Assembly (NCBI GenBank): GCA_037903355.1
Contig: JBAJFE010000050.1
Span: 620,001-684,000, forward strand
Source of the DNA: Trichuris trichiura
Lineage: Eukaryota; Nematoda; Enoplea; Trichinellida; Trichuridae
Reading direction: 5' to 3'
DNA: 64,000 bases
Every line of letters begins with the position of its first letter. Position 1 is the stretch's first letter. A program made the translations under genes and the position numbers. Positions 34,501 through 46,500 of the stretch are shown here, one piece after another. The notes beneath the pieces were generated by a model that ran no database searches, was not told where the DNA came from, and worked only from the letters and a program-made list of their open reading frames with translations.

Positions 34501-35835
34501 ATATCTTCAACTCGCCCTTCATCGCGCAGGAGGAAAGCCTAAGCTGAGATAATGCTTGGATTTCGAAGAAGCAGGAAATAAAACATAGTTCTTTTTCCCT
34601 TCTTCCAGAATTTTATCCTCTACGCGTAATGTTCGCCTGTTCTTAGGTTATTCTTTCTTTAGCCGTGAAAACGAATGCACGGACGCGGAGAGAGAAATTG
34701 CGAGGTCGTGAAGGCCTTAATTTAAATTCTGTCATACTTATAACAAAAGGGGACATTTAAAGTAGTTCACCGAAGAAAGAATTCTAAAATTAAACAATGT
34801 TATCTTGAACATCAATTCGCGGACAGATACCAACGAAACTTTTTGCTCAGTCATTGCTGACGATAAGTACGGCAGGTTTTCTCAAAAACCGATAATAATC
34901 ACGTGCCAAATGGCACAGGTGCGACAGTTTGTAACAGCCTTGGCTGACGTCTCAACTATACCACTGCAGAAACGAGTGGTAACAATCGCTAGAAGCATAT
35001 CCAAGGTCGGCTGAACAAACTTTACAGTTTACGCAGCAGCAGAAAGCCTTTTGCGCAACTGGCAAAAATGGACGACGCAAAAGGGTTGTACTGTTTGCTT
35101 AGAAATCTAATGGAAGCAGAGCTTTTTTTTATCAAAGAGAATTTTTGCCGTACGGAAGCAACCATTGTACTTATGGCAATGTCTCACTTACTATAACGTA
35201 ACTTTGGGCAGCTTCGAAAAGAATGGTGCAACCGTGGCTTTCGGCAAACGAACGAATGCCTAAGGAGTTGGACGGATGAAGGCGTTGCTTCAAAAACTCG
35301 CTACACGCCTCGACGACCTCGGCAAGTTGCAGTTGACTGGCCACATCCAACAATTCTTCGACGCGCGATTCGGTGAGCAAAATTTCGCCTGAGGCATGTT
35401 AGCATCAAGTCAACCGGACGGCCGAAGGCTACAGTTACCGTAATAACAATAAATGACAAGAGTTTCAAGGATGCCGGCTTCGATGTTGAACATTTCAACT
35501 TCGGCAGAGTTGCTTTCCCGCATTTTGCTTGTGAATAAAGCGCTGAAGTAGTCCGAAGCGGCGGCTAGCACTAGCCTATGGGCGTTGATTCGCCTTCCTT
35601 CGGCCACCAAGCAAACGTCGCAAAACAATTGTTCTTCGTAAAATTTCTAGCAAAAAGTAAAAGCAGCCTATACAAGCAAATCTACCTTGCAACACCGAAC
35701 GCTTACTTGCATACGCTTTGCGTTAAGGTCGAAAAGTCGTCGACTACAAAATGTAAAACTTAAATCGCCGGTCGTCGACGCCCCGTCGGCTACAACGGAC
35801 TGATCGTCATCCAAATCCATTTCACCGACGCTCAT
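31570..35835 (-). CDS. KLHL1/4/5-type BTB-BACK-kelch protein, 595 aa, 9 exons
   Basis: Minus-strand exons: 35835-35707, 35646-35439, 35388-35192, 33124-32719, 32652-32428, 32386-32230, 32164-31952, 31883-31712, 31650-31570; 596 codons in phase. The BTB domain (about residues 50-145, starting EEQLFCDVCLVAEGRRINAH) and BACK domain (HPSNSLGIRSFAESHGC onward) are complete. Six kelch blades follow, each with paired GG (CLGGMDSNKG, IIGGRDGLKT, AIGGHDGWS, VVGGRDGSG, ALGG, AVGGYNG). PRKSTVGT before blade 1 and LCVGRAGACLAVV at the end are hallmarks of the KLHL1/4/5 group. Such proteins are substrate adaptors for CUL3 E3 ligases or actin-associated scaffolds. A 2.07-kb intron splits the BACK domain at its start. 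The 66-bp intron 32653-32718 is open and in frame, but is predicted spliced because DSNKGAQTIECY then matches the family. Confidence 0.95.
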
Positions 35836-37778
35836 TGCTGTTGCTGCAGTAGGCCTAGTGGGACATCAACGTTACAGAAACATCAACCGAAAACGAACAG
35901 GACAGTTTCAAGGACGATAAAGTTGGAAAATAAATACAAAGATGACGAACAGTGAAAGTGATTCAAAGGTAACTTGGTAGACAATGTTATTCGGCCAACC
36001 AGTTTGTTCGCAAAATCAAAGGACTAATAAGGAAACTAGTATGTTTATTTGTAGGATTAATTAAAGTGCTGAGCAATAATCGCTAAAACTAGAAAAGCGC
36101 AGCGACTACCGTATCCGTAATTAGCATACTACAAATCCAGGCTGATGTAGTTACTTCTACTTGTATTCTCTGCGGCTAGAAAAAGTTACGGACATAGAAA
36201 GCGGCGGAATGATTAGCTTTTAGAATTCCCGAAACTTTGCACTCTATTTTCTAGCATTACTATTGAGCGTGTATGCGCATTTTATATGTAACGCCCATAT
36301 CCGCCTGATGGACGTTGCTTGATGACAAAACTTGATCCTTTGCAACCGCTAAGTATTTTTGCTGTTTTTATTTTACTGCGTAAAAATACAAATCGCCCAC
36401 GAGAGGGAAATCTATTGAAATTCTCTGCTTGCTCAAAATGGCGAGCGCGTAGCTGGGCAAACAAGCTTTGCTGGGCGGGCTGCCAAGTTTTTAGCGTCAA
36501 ATTCCGGGAAAATTATGAACTGACATTTATGCGGGCATAGAATGAACAAGGAAAAACTCTGTAATGACTGGTACGTTACGTACGCACTATTTCAAAATGG
36601 AATAATCGATGGAGTAAGGCAAGTGCGCGCAAGCACAAAGGAACTAAGCTACGTTGATCTGCAGTGATTTCATTCGAAGTAAATACTTTATTTATATTAT
36701 AAACGTCTTTTAAAAAAATCGTTACGTTTAGGGTGCGCATACGTGCTGGAAATAATCGGCGACTATTTAGGGGAAAATATTTTACCAGACTAGACAAAAA
36801 ACGCAGTTTGTTTAGGGAATTTTAATTGCTTAATTTCAAGCATAATTTTATCCATTAGATTTTTGGTTACTTGTTAGTCGCTTATTATTTTTAAATACTT
36901 TTTCCAATAAGATTAAATAAGTCTGATCGATTCGTAAAAGCCGAAGTGGCGGAGAAATTAGATTAAGCGATCTAAGCGTATATAGTTCTTGATTATCTTG
37001 TAGCACGGATGGTACTGTATTTTTATACCACCGATAAAAGAATGCAGGTAAAATCGTCCCGCGCGAATGAACAAGCAAAGGAAAATTGTTTTAGCGTAAC
37101 TTTTAGGCCGTAATATTTGAACTGACGAGCAGGGGAATTTTTTGCGCTTTGCTAACCTTAAAACCAGCGTCAAGTTGGGTAGCGGAAATTAGCGTTAAGC
37201 AAACTCGCGCCCGCGGAAAGCTATTCGCCTTTTGTCGTCATGTAGCCTCTTATCGCTAAAAGGAAAAAAGTTGACAAATAAATCTTGTTTGCACAATCGT
37301 GACGAAGTCAGCGGCAGCCCGCGAGCTTGCGCAGACTAGCACCTGAGTAAGGCGTATTTACGGAGTAGGCAGTTAGTGCCTATCTCTGCGCATTTGTTTT
37401 AGAAATGTGTGGAAAAACTAAGCCGCAGGTTTATGTACAAAAAGAAAGCTCTCTCAGCCTTGAAATCATCGCTTTTGCTACTGTAGCCAGAATTTAGAAA
37501 TAACGCTATTTTTTAAATGATCGTGAAGCTTTATTTTTTGAGAATTGTTTTGCCTCAACTTCCCGCACGTATGTATAGCTGTTTGCAAATGATTGTCAGG
37601 TTCATATTTTATTAATCGTAAGAGCGGTGAGTACTGTAGTAATGGGCTATCGAATTCGTCTCAGCTAGTTGAACTTCCAACAGTCATCGTTCGATGAATC
37701 AAGCCGTTCTGACCACGTTTTTGCCAATTTTAGAGCCCATGAGCATAGCCAAAATCTCAGTTTTTGCTGGCTAACAAG
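35836..37778. other. Intergenic, no gene seen
   Basis: This lies between the start of the minus-strand KLHL gene and the start of the plus-strand coiled-coil candidate, so it should carry both promoters. Scattered short frames show no family resemblance or splice logic. Confidence 0.5.
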
Positions 37779-38851
37779 ATGGTTTTGGAGAATGACGCAG
37801 TTGTTACGCGCCTTGACTTAACGACGAATGGTGACGCGGCTGGAATATTCAACGTTCGAGTTAGAAAAGTCATCATGGTGAGTCAGTATAATTGTTTTGC
37901 AATGGTGGCGCTTCGCCAATGTGTGAACATGTTTTCTACGCGACAAAAGCTTTCGCCTAAAAGCTTCAACCGCGCAGGTCTAATAACCGCACAGTTAAAG
38001 ATGTTTCGACAGAATAATGAAAATCTAAGCATCCATTACAAAGAGTTAGGTTTTCATTATGTGACTTGAGATGTCTTTGTTGCATTTAGAGGCAAAAAAC
38101 GTAGAAAGTTTAACCGTTTAAAAGTACAGTATGAAGCAAATATGATGTGCAAGGAGAAATTGAATATTATGCGCCTTGTACTCTATGTCCGATAGTTTTA
38201 ATTAAAAGTTAACATTTGCTGAGATCGACTAGCCCTCTTGTAAAGGTCTGCATTGCTGTATTCAGGTTTGGTTTTCTTTTAGGGGTTCTTTGTCTGCCTA
38301 AGTCTACTGTCGTGTAAAAAGTTCTAACCGGTGGTGGGCTTTGTCGCATACGGAAAAAGAAAAAAGTACGACTTGAAACTTTCCTGGTTAGCAAACTTTA
38401 CTGAACAGATTTCTATGGATAGCTGACAATGTAAAAAGACTCATAAGTATATGCTAGAAAATAAAGTAGCTGAACTTACCGAGGGTAGCCTGAAAAGCGA
38501 ATTAGCTCTTAGTCAGAGGACGAAGAGAACTATGGAACGGAATCAGCAAAGTCGATATCTTACGCATCGTAGAGATGACGAAAGAAAAAATGATCATATG
38601 TCGGAGTGCGGCGTAAAATTAACAGAGCTAATAAACGATAAAGCTAAAGGAAGGCGGGTAAAGCAATCCGTCATTGCATTATTGTTCAAAACAATCGAAA
38701 AAACAAAGTATCCCCCATTGACAATTCCCAGTCAACGTCGGTTGCTGCTGACGTCATGCAGCAACCATCGGCTTCCTCTACTCTTCCTTATTCAGCTTTG
38801 GTGAAAAATGCTGCTGATGATGTCATTATTATTTTGTTCCAAAGGTTCTAA
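37779..38851 (+). CDS. Candidate coiled-coil protein, 204 aa, 5 exons, function unknown
   Basis: Proposed exons: 37779-37877 (donor ATG|GTGAGT), 37950-38049, 38092-38177, 38448-38657 (donor CGG|GTAAAG) and 38732-38851 (acceptor ATTCCCAG, stop TAA); 205 codons in phase. An acceptor (AAAATCTCAG) lies 18 nt before the ATG, as at a trans-spliced leader site. The centre is predicted heptad-rich and highly charged (KVQYEANMMCKEKLNIMRL, LENKVAELTEGSLKSELAL), then basic, ending in a Ser/Pro/Ala tail. Exons 1, 4 and 5 are the best supported. The 42-bp intron between exons 2 and 3 uses a weak GTTTTC donor, and the intron between exons 1 and 2 is a multiple of three and could be retained. I recognise no family. 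It could also be a decaying gene. Confidence 0.5.
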
Positions 38852-40422
38852 GTTGCTTGACATACCATTGCATAGTCTATGGCTTTTGTAATTTTTCGGT
38901 TATTTTGTTGTGATGTATTTCGATAATCGTCTTTTGAAAAAAATGGGCCCAGTTTTCTCCCTATAACCGAGGACATTTTCCGTTTGAACGGAAGCTTTAA
39001 TACGCTAGGCATTGGATCCGGTAAACCGTGCAAGCTGAGCTGAAGTTTTGGCTTTATTTTTAAAAAATGCTCACGCGAGATTCTGTCGCTACGCGTGGTT
39101 GGGGTTCTGTACAAACAGTTCACCGCAGACTAATAGTTGTTGCTTTATTCTTTCATTTAGCGTAAGGAAAAGATTAGCTGACCCAACGCGTAGGTTAATT
39201 ATGCGGTAATATCTCGCGGTGATACTGTAACCTATTTTGAATTCAAATTATTGATTCACAGGTAGTTGTCAAGCAGTCAACTTCCATTTAAAGAATAAGG
39301 AGGCGAGCTAATGCACGCCGGCAATGAAAACATTGGTTCTAATCAATTTTAAATGATATAATTTACAAGCTCCCTCTTTAGCGGTTACTGGCAAAGTTTG
39401 CATTGCCGCCGCGTGCGCTACGTCAATCACGGAAAGCGATAATGCGCTTTTTGTGTTATTAAGCTATAATTAATTAAAATTTCAATGAATAATCGTCCAG
39501 ACTCAATTGATAGTTTTGCTTTGTCAATCCTGGCATTTTCCGTTATTTCTTGAACGCAGAGTATTGCGTATAATATCCACGTTGTGTTGCCCATAAATTT
39601 CATGCGTCACCAAGCATGTTGCTTGCGAGTAGACCCGAAATACGCCTATGGTCGCTTTAGTAGCTTGAACCTATGCCGGTTAAATAGTATCCGGCATTTT
39701 CGCGTTTCGTGGGAAAGCTCCTTTATGCGATTAGAATTTTAGGGCTTTAATTGAGCATCCGACTTTACGACCTTAAACGAAGGTGTCAGCCTGGCTTGTA
39801 TCTACAAGTTCAACATAGGCGGGCACTGATTTTGGCACCAAGATCGATACGCGTTTACATATGTAGAGTTATTACTTCTTAGTTTGAACGTTAACTCTAG
39901 CAAAAAGCGCGGAAAAGGCTTTGTTTTATTAAGAGATGTCATCAGCAGTAAGAAGCAGAATAGACTCAGTATTTCTGTTATTTTTATCTGTTTAATGCCT
40001 TAGTACAAGTGGTCTATCGTTAACACGGAGGCAGTAGAGTGCTAAAGTGTCCGGATTCAATGTTAATCTCGTTGGGTATGTTTTGCATAATGCCGCGTCG
40101 CTCCTTAACGTTTTTTGGCAATCTACGTTTGAGTTAGCGCGCGGCATATTCTTTCTTCGCCTTTCCTTTGGCTCGACGGTAAAACGTTGAATAACGAGTG
40201 GTCAATACATTGTCGTACTCAAGTTAGTCTACTTTTATGGCATCTTATTCCTTTCTTCTTTGCCGCAGCGCCATAGACGGGAAGTTGACCTTTTCGTCTT
40301 CGTTGGTATTTGCATTCCTGCTTCGGACGCACGACAGACGCGCGCAGCGGAAATTCGAAAATCCCATTTTCCGTAGTAACGCCAACTGAATGGAACGGCC
40401 TTCAGGCTTCATTGGTTAGGAC
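38852..40422. other. Intergenic, no gene seen
   Basis: A minus-strand frame at 38848-39123 looks fortuitous. No repeat or RNA gene stands out. Confidence 0.45.
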
Positions 40423-40647
40423 ATGGTCGAGTCATCATCGGCTGTTTGCATGAGCGGCGTACAACCAATGGGTGAGTCAGTTTCTCTTAGGGAAAAGTGA
40501 AATTGGTTTGCAACGCGCTTCTTTTCCTCTATTTAAGGGTTGCATAAGCGTGCGAAGATGTTAGCTTCTCATGGAGCGCTGTCCCTACAAATGATATGTT
40601 CAAGTTTCCAGCCTGAAATTAGGTCTTTTCAGCCTCCGCTCTTTTAA
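40423..40647 (+). CDS. Possible 52-aa two-exon small protein
   Basis: Exon 1, 40423-40471, begins ATG 16 nt after an acceptor-like GGCCTTCAG and ends at a consensus donor (G|GTGAGT). Exon 2, 40538-40647, follows a 66-bp intron ending CTCTATTTAAG and joins in phase 1 to a TAA stop. The product reads SSSAVCMSGVQPM, then HKRAKMLASHGALSLQMI, with no recognised domain. Evidence is limited to splice-site quality and frame, so it may be coincidence. Confidence 0.25.
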
Positions 40648-41715
40648 AGTCTTCAGACGATGCCGGCAGCTTGGCTAAATCTGAAACAGTAACCATATGC
40701 GCACTGTGCGCGTGGCTTCTCAGCACGTCGCCCAGTTGTCCATTCGATTACGGTCATCAAATTCACCTCCTATGAGAAAAGCGTGACGATTGATTCCGCA
40801 AGGTCGGTTCCATTGCACACAGGCGCAGCGAAAGCATTAGCAACAGCGTTTGGTCAGCCTTTATTACACCAGTTGGCCATCGGATAATTTGTTCCGTCCA
40901 GTAGTAATCAATAGTTGTCGTTCAGATTGCCGTATAAAGCGGCATTATCAGAGTCGCAACAATAACGGCGCTTGTCCGCGTTTGAAAAACGCTGTGCGCA
41001 TCGTCGGAAAAGCGACAGATTTTGTTATTCTCTTGTTATTTCCGGCGTGAGACCAAAGCGGTGTACCGAGCGACATGCATTCCTTCAGCTGAAGAAAATT
41101 CTACGTATGCGTTGTGCGCGTATGTTTAGCTTTCAAGTATCCGCTATTAACAGCTGGTTGACGAAACGAGCGAAACGAGAAAGTTGGCCGCCATATGTTC
41201 CGTCAAGAAAGCGCCTTGTTTTGACCAATTCTTTGTCCTTGAAAGGCAGTGCAATTTGACCCTATTTAAGGAAATGAAGCGAGCAGATTTTCCAAACTGC
41301 TCCGTAAGGAAAAGAAGAAATTGTCTTTTGAAAGCGCAACGAAAATCAATCGAACGTATCTAAAACAACTTGTGACTTTGTCCCATTAAAATGACTACGG
41401 ACGAAGAGAACGCGCAGTCTTTAAGCTCGCGTAGGCTAAAGGAGGTGACCCGAATTTTTTGAGTTTAAAAAAACTTTTAACTTTGCATTCGTTGCCAAGG
41501 GACACTCGAATCGTCAATATTTGTTCTCTCCACGCTAACGCGGGATGAAGTTTGCTCATTTCGTTCTTTCCGTGCGGCTGGAAGATCTCTATCTTCCTTT
41601 AATGGTCGCCAGCGGAATGTCCATTTAAATTTTTGAATCGAAAGAGATAAGCGCAGACAAAAAAATAAGGATACTCGCGACTGCGCAGTTGTTCAACGCA
41701 AAGGGGAAATTCAGG
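40648..41715. other. Intergenic, no gene seen
   Basis: One isolated ATG frame at 41391 (18 codons before a weak GTGACC donor) could be a first exon, but no partner exon is evident. Confidence 0.4.
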
Positions 41716-42710
41716 TTCGAGTATAGGCTTTCACACTTTGAATATTTGAAAAAGAGCCGCCAACTCTTAACAGCTTGTTGAAAAAAATTTGCATTTCCTA
41801 CCGCGGCTTCGCTTGTGGAGTCGAATTTCAGTTTTTTCTCTTTGAGTATAGGCTTCAATAATTTGAATATTTTAAGAAGAGACGCCAACTCTTATCAGCT
41901 CGTTGAAAAAAATTTGCATTTCCTACTGCGGCTTCGCTTGTAGCGTCGAATTTCAGCTTTTTCTCTTTGAGTATAGGCTTCAATAATTTGAATATTTTAA
42001 GAAGAGACGCCAACTCTTAACAGCTTGTTGAAAAAAATTTGCATTTCCTACCGCGGCTTCGCTTGTAGAGTCGAATTTCAGTTTTTTCTCTTTGAGTATA
42101 GGCATCAATAATTTGAATATTTTAAGAAGAGACGCCAACTCTTATCAGCTTGTTGAAAAAAATTTGCATTTCCTACTGCGGCTTCGCTTGTAGCGTCGAA
42201 TTTCAGCATTTCTCTTTGAGTATGCGCTTCCATAATTTGAATATTTTAAGAAGAGACGCCAACTCTTGTCGGCTTGTTGAAAAAAATTTGCATTTCCTAC
42301 TGCGGCTTCGCTTGTAGCGTCGCATTTCTGCCTTTTCTCTTTGACTATACGCTTCCATAATTTGAATATTTAAAAAAGAGAGGCTAACTCTTATCAGCTT
42401 GTTGAAAAAAATTTGCATTTCCTACTGCGGCTTCGCTTGTGGCGTCGAATTTCTGCCTTTTCTCTTTGAGTATGCACTTCCATAATTTGAATATTTAAAA
42501 AAGAGACGCCAACTCTTATCAGCTGAAAATTTGCATTTCTTGGTGCGGCTTAGTTTGTAGCGTCGAATCTCAGCCTTTTCTCTTTGAGTATACGCTTCCA
42601 TAATTTGAATATTAAAAAAAAAAGAGACGCCAACTCTTATCAGCTTGTTGAAAATTTGAATATTTTATTACGGCTTCGCTTGTAACGTCGAGTTTCAGCC
42701 TTTACTCCTT
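41716..42710. repeat. Satellite/minisatellite, about eight units of about 125 bp
   Basis: The landmark TTTGAGTATA recurs (with variants) at 41841, 41966, 42091, 42215, 42340, 42465 and 42583, giving spacings of 125, 125, 124, 125, 125 and 118 bp. Each unit also carries AATTTGAATATTT, CGCCAACTCTTATCAG, AAATTTGCATTTCCTA and CGGCTTCGCTTGTAGCGTCG. The outer units are more diverged than the central ones, the usual mark of unequal exchange. The last unit fades near 42,710. Confidence 0.95.
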
Positions 42711-43598
42711 CCCGCATCGGCAGTACCATCAAAGATGGCATGCAGACTTCGTTAAGCGGCAAAGGAGTATGGCGGTAAGCTTTTGAGGCCGTTGAATTCT
42801 TACTATAAGGAGCTCTGCGTACGCCCATTCAGAGTTTTTTATGAATGAAGATACTGCTGATCGTTGACGCGTTAGGGGCGACATAATTGGCGTTACTTTT
42901 CCGGAGTCGTTGGCTCAACAAGGGCAGGTGAATGTCATAACCAAAGGATCACTTCCGAAAGGCTCTTCTCTTCATCAATGACGTGGCAAGGCTGGGATAA
43001 TAATCTTTTCGAAATTTGCCATGAAAGGAAAAATGCACTTGCCGGCAGGTGAAATTTTATTTTCAATCGAGAGAAGGCCGAAGAGCGCTCACCGCCATGG
43101 TCGCGACCTTCGGCTGCCCATTGACAGCGGTCAGCGCAATAGGCGCGCGTTGTTCAGTCATCTGTCATTGCACGCATCCTTAAGCAGGTATTGTTTCGTC
43201 GCGCGCGCAGCGGCGGCGGCGGAGGGCTTTGCGCCCTTCGGAACCTCTTCAAGGCACCGGTCATTCTCAGCACAGGTTGTTTGTCTCACTTGGAACAACC
43301 CCTTTTAGCCGTTGGCCATTTCGTACGCTGTTGCCTGTCGCCCAGGTGAAATCGGTTTCTATTTACGGTTGCCGGGTCGGTGTGACCTCGTTCTCCCAAT
43401 ACAAAAGGCCTGTGTGTAATCCCTGAGAGACCAGAGGGCGGTAGGGTCGTTTTGGCGGCCAATTGTTACGAAGGAAACGACTCGCTTCATTCATTCGGCT
43501 AGAGTTTGCCATTTTGCCATCCATCCTTGCACGCGCCAGGCGCTCTACGGACCATATACCTCACGGATGCGCGGAAGGAAGTGGAAATCAAGGCAGAA
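42711..43598. promoter_or_regulatory. Upstream region of the FAT cadherin gene
   Basis: About 0.9 kb lies between the satellite and the cadherin ATG. Open frames here are short and unlike known proteins. GC content rises toward the gene (a GCGGCGGCGGCGG run near 43,210). Promoter function is inferred from position. Confidence 0.4.
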
Positions 43599-46500
43599 AT
43601 GAGCTCCTCCATGCGGATAGCTGTTGCTTGCTACCTGTTGCTGCTTGGCCGGTCGATAGGGGCATTAAAGACCACCATCGAGGAGCACATTGAATTCAAT
43701 GTTGTGGAAGGTGGGTACAACGCTTCTCCTTTTAAGGTAATCCAGTTTTTTTTTTCTTCCACAAGGAACCCCGGCGCGCGCACTGGTAGGTCGCATTCGC
43801 AAGTTGGACGGATACGAGTATCGTTTAAGCGAGTCGAATCCCTATTTCGACTTTGACCCTACGGCCGGCGAAATTCGAACCCGTATGGAATTGGACCGCG
43901 AACTTTTGCCCGAAGGGAGCAACGACGAAATAGAATTGATTATTCTTGGCAGCAGTCCCACCTACTTTATTACAGCCAAGATTCGAGTACTGGACATCAA
44001 CGATAACGCTCCAGCTTTCCCTTTCGCCTACCAAAACGTATCGCTTCCCGAGAGCGCTAAAGTCGGCACCAAGCTGGTGCTTATAGGTGCCTCTGACCCT
44101 GATGCGGGTGCTAATGGTTCCATAGTTGGTTACAACGTCACTTCCGGCGATGTTGAGTGCTGCGAAATTCCATCGCATCCCGTTGCTACTGCTAGCGGCA
44201 GCTCTGTTCTATTGCTTCAGCTTAGAGAGCATTTGGACCGCGAGAGAAAAGACCTTTACATTCTGAACGTTTCGGCTACGGATGGCGGTTCACCTCCGCT
44301 CGTCGGTTATACAACAGTTTTCTTGAATGTGCTCGACGCCAACGATAACGCCCCGGTTTTTGAAAAAAGTCACTATTCGATGGAGGCGAGCGAAATTCTA
44401 CCCGCCGGCAGTAAACTTATTCAAGTGAAAGCTACCGATGCTGATTTGGACGAAAATGCCAGGGTCACCTACCGTATATACAACGACCACGAGCGGCAAT
44501 TCTCAATCGATGAAATGGACGGCTGGATATCTACTACACGAAAGCTAAGCTGTCCCGAAAGGACATGCCACGATGTAGGGAATTGTAGCCATCGCTGCAC
44601 GTTCACCGTAGAGGCGGTGGACCACGGCCAACCTCCGCAAAGAGGTAGAGCTTTCGTTGACGTACTTTTGCTTGACGAAAATGACCACCCGCCCGAGATA
44701 TCGTTTCGCTTTCGTCCCGCCGGCAGCAGTTACGCAATTATTGACGACCAAAAGCCTTTGGGGTCGGTGGTAGCCTTGGTGTCCATTGCGGACCTCGACC
44801 AAGCGGATAACGGTAGAACAGAGACGGAAATAGTCGATGGAAATGAGCTCGGCAACTTCCGGCTGGACTCGAGCAACGGCTACAGCGTTCTAAGGGTAAA
44901 CGGCAGCTTGGATAGTCATCCGCAACAGTGGTACAACTTGACAATTCGCGTTCGGGATCTCGGCTCGAATAGTAAGTCGACCGAGAAGACGTTGCGCGTA
45001 TTTGTCAAGAAAATTAGAAGTCAACCTCCCGCCTTCTCGAGGCGCCTCTATCGAGCTTCATTGGCAGAGGATGCCCCGGTGGGTTCCTACGTGGCCGACG
45101 TGCTGGCTACGTTGAGCGATGGTCAGTCGGTAGCCTACTCGATTCTGTCGGGAGATGAACCAACGAGATGGTTTCGTATTGACGAGCATACAGGCTTGAT
45201 CACCACCATTCGGCCTCTTGACTTTGAGGTCAAACGTAAGCTAACCTTACTAGTTGGAGCTAAGGGAGGACGTGAGCCAGGCATGGAGCAATCGACCGTT
45301 GCTGTGGAGGTGGACCTCCTGGATGTCAACGACAACGCTCCAAAATTTTTGGCGGACTCTTTGAAAGTGAAGGTATCAGAAAGCGTCCCGTCTGGTTCTT
45401 GCATAGGTCATATTCGAGCAACCGACGCCGACGAAGGTCCCAACCGTTCCATTCGATACTACCTATGCGACGAGAGCGTGAATCAAGGTTTTCTCGTGTC
45501 GCCTGCCACTGGCGCTCTATTTTTGACCAAAGCTATCGACCGCGAGGAACGCGAAATGTGGATATTGTGCGTCGAGGCGCGCGACCAGGGCGAGCCGTCG
45601 TTGAAGACAAAAGCTAATTTGCATATTCAAGTCCTTGACGTCAATGATAACGCGCCCAAGTTCTACCCGCACTTCTACGCGTCCAACTTACTAAGGCTCG
45701 ACCGTCCCGGAAAGCTAACAGCCATGGTGAAGGCCATCGACCCTGATAAAGGGCTCAACGGAACCGTTTCTTACTTTTTCTTTGAAGCCCCTCAAGGCGC
45801 CTTCGACCTGAACTCTACAACTGGTCAAATATTTTTAAGGAGATGGCCTGCAGGCGCATCCGAGCTTACCTTGCTGGTTGGATGCAAGGATGAGGCTGGC
45901 AAAATCTCCTCCAACAATGCGACCGTTGTGGTACGCATGATGGACAGTATGGAGGTGAGCCCTCGATTCACCAGGGACCATTACGAGTTTCGCGTAGCGG
46001 AAGACTACGGAAAGCAGTTTTCCGCGGGGCGTTCGGTCGGTTCGATAAGCGCCGTCGACTTCGATTCCACTTTTCAGGTCCAGTATAGAATTGTTGACGG
46101 CGACCCGGATGGCGTTTTTGAAATTGGACCGTACTCGGGCGAAATACGTTCCAGAAAACGGCTCGACTTCGAAACAGCTTCCGCCTATAGAGTGGCGGTG
46201 TTGGCGACGGGAAAACAAGCCGCGGCTGATGCTTTGGTTGATATCTACGTGGAGGACTTGAATGACAACCATCCAGTTTTTAAGCATTCCATTTCGACCG
46301 CCTTCATTGACGACCGCTATCCGGCTGGATATCCGTTGCTTTACGGGTCTGCAAGCGACGCGGACTCGCAGTCCAATGCCGCAATAACGTATCGACTGGA
46401 AAGTTCGCTAAATGACGACTTTATTGGCGTGCATGCCACTTCGGGGCTCGTCTCCCTAAAAAGGGCCGGAAGCTTTGTTTTGCCTGGCGAATATAATTTT

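Noticed and set aside
35389..35414. A 26-bp intron in the KLHL BTB region
   Set aside because: Using the earlier GTAACT donor gives a normal 50-bp intron and a family-like YYGEILLTESRVEELL join.
41391..41462. ATG frame MTTDEENAQSLSSRRLKE as a possible first exon
   Set aside because: The donor is weak (GTGACC) and no downstream exon could be found.
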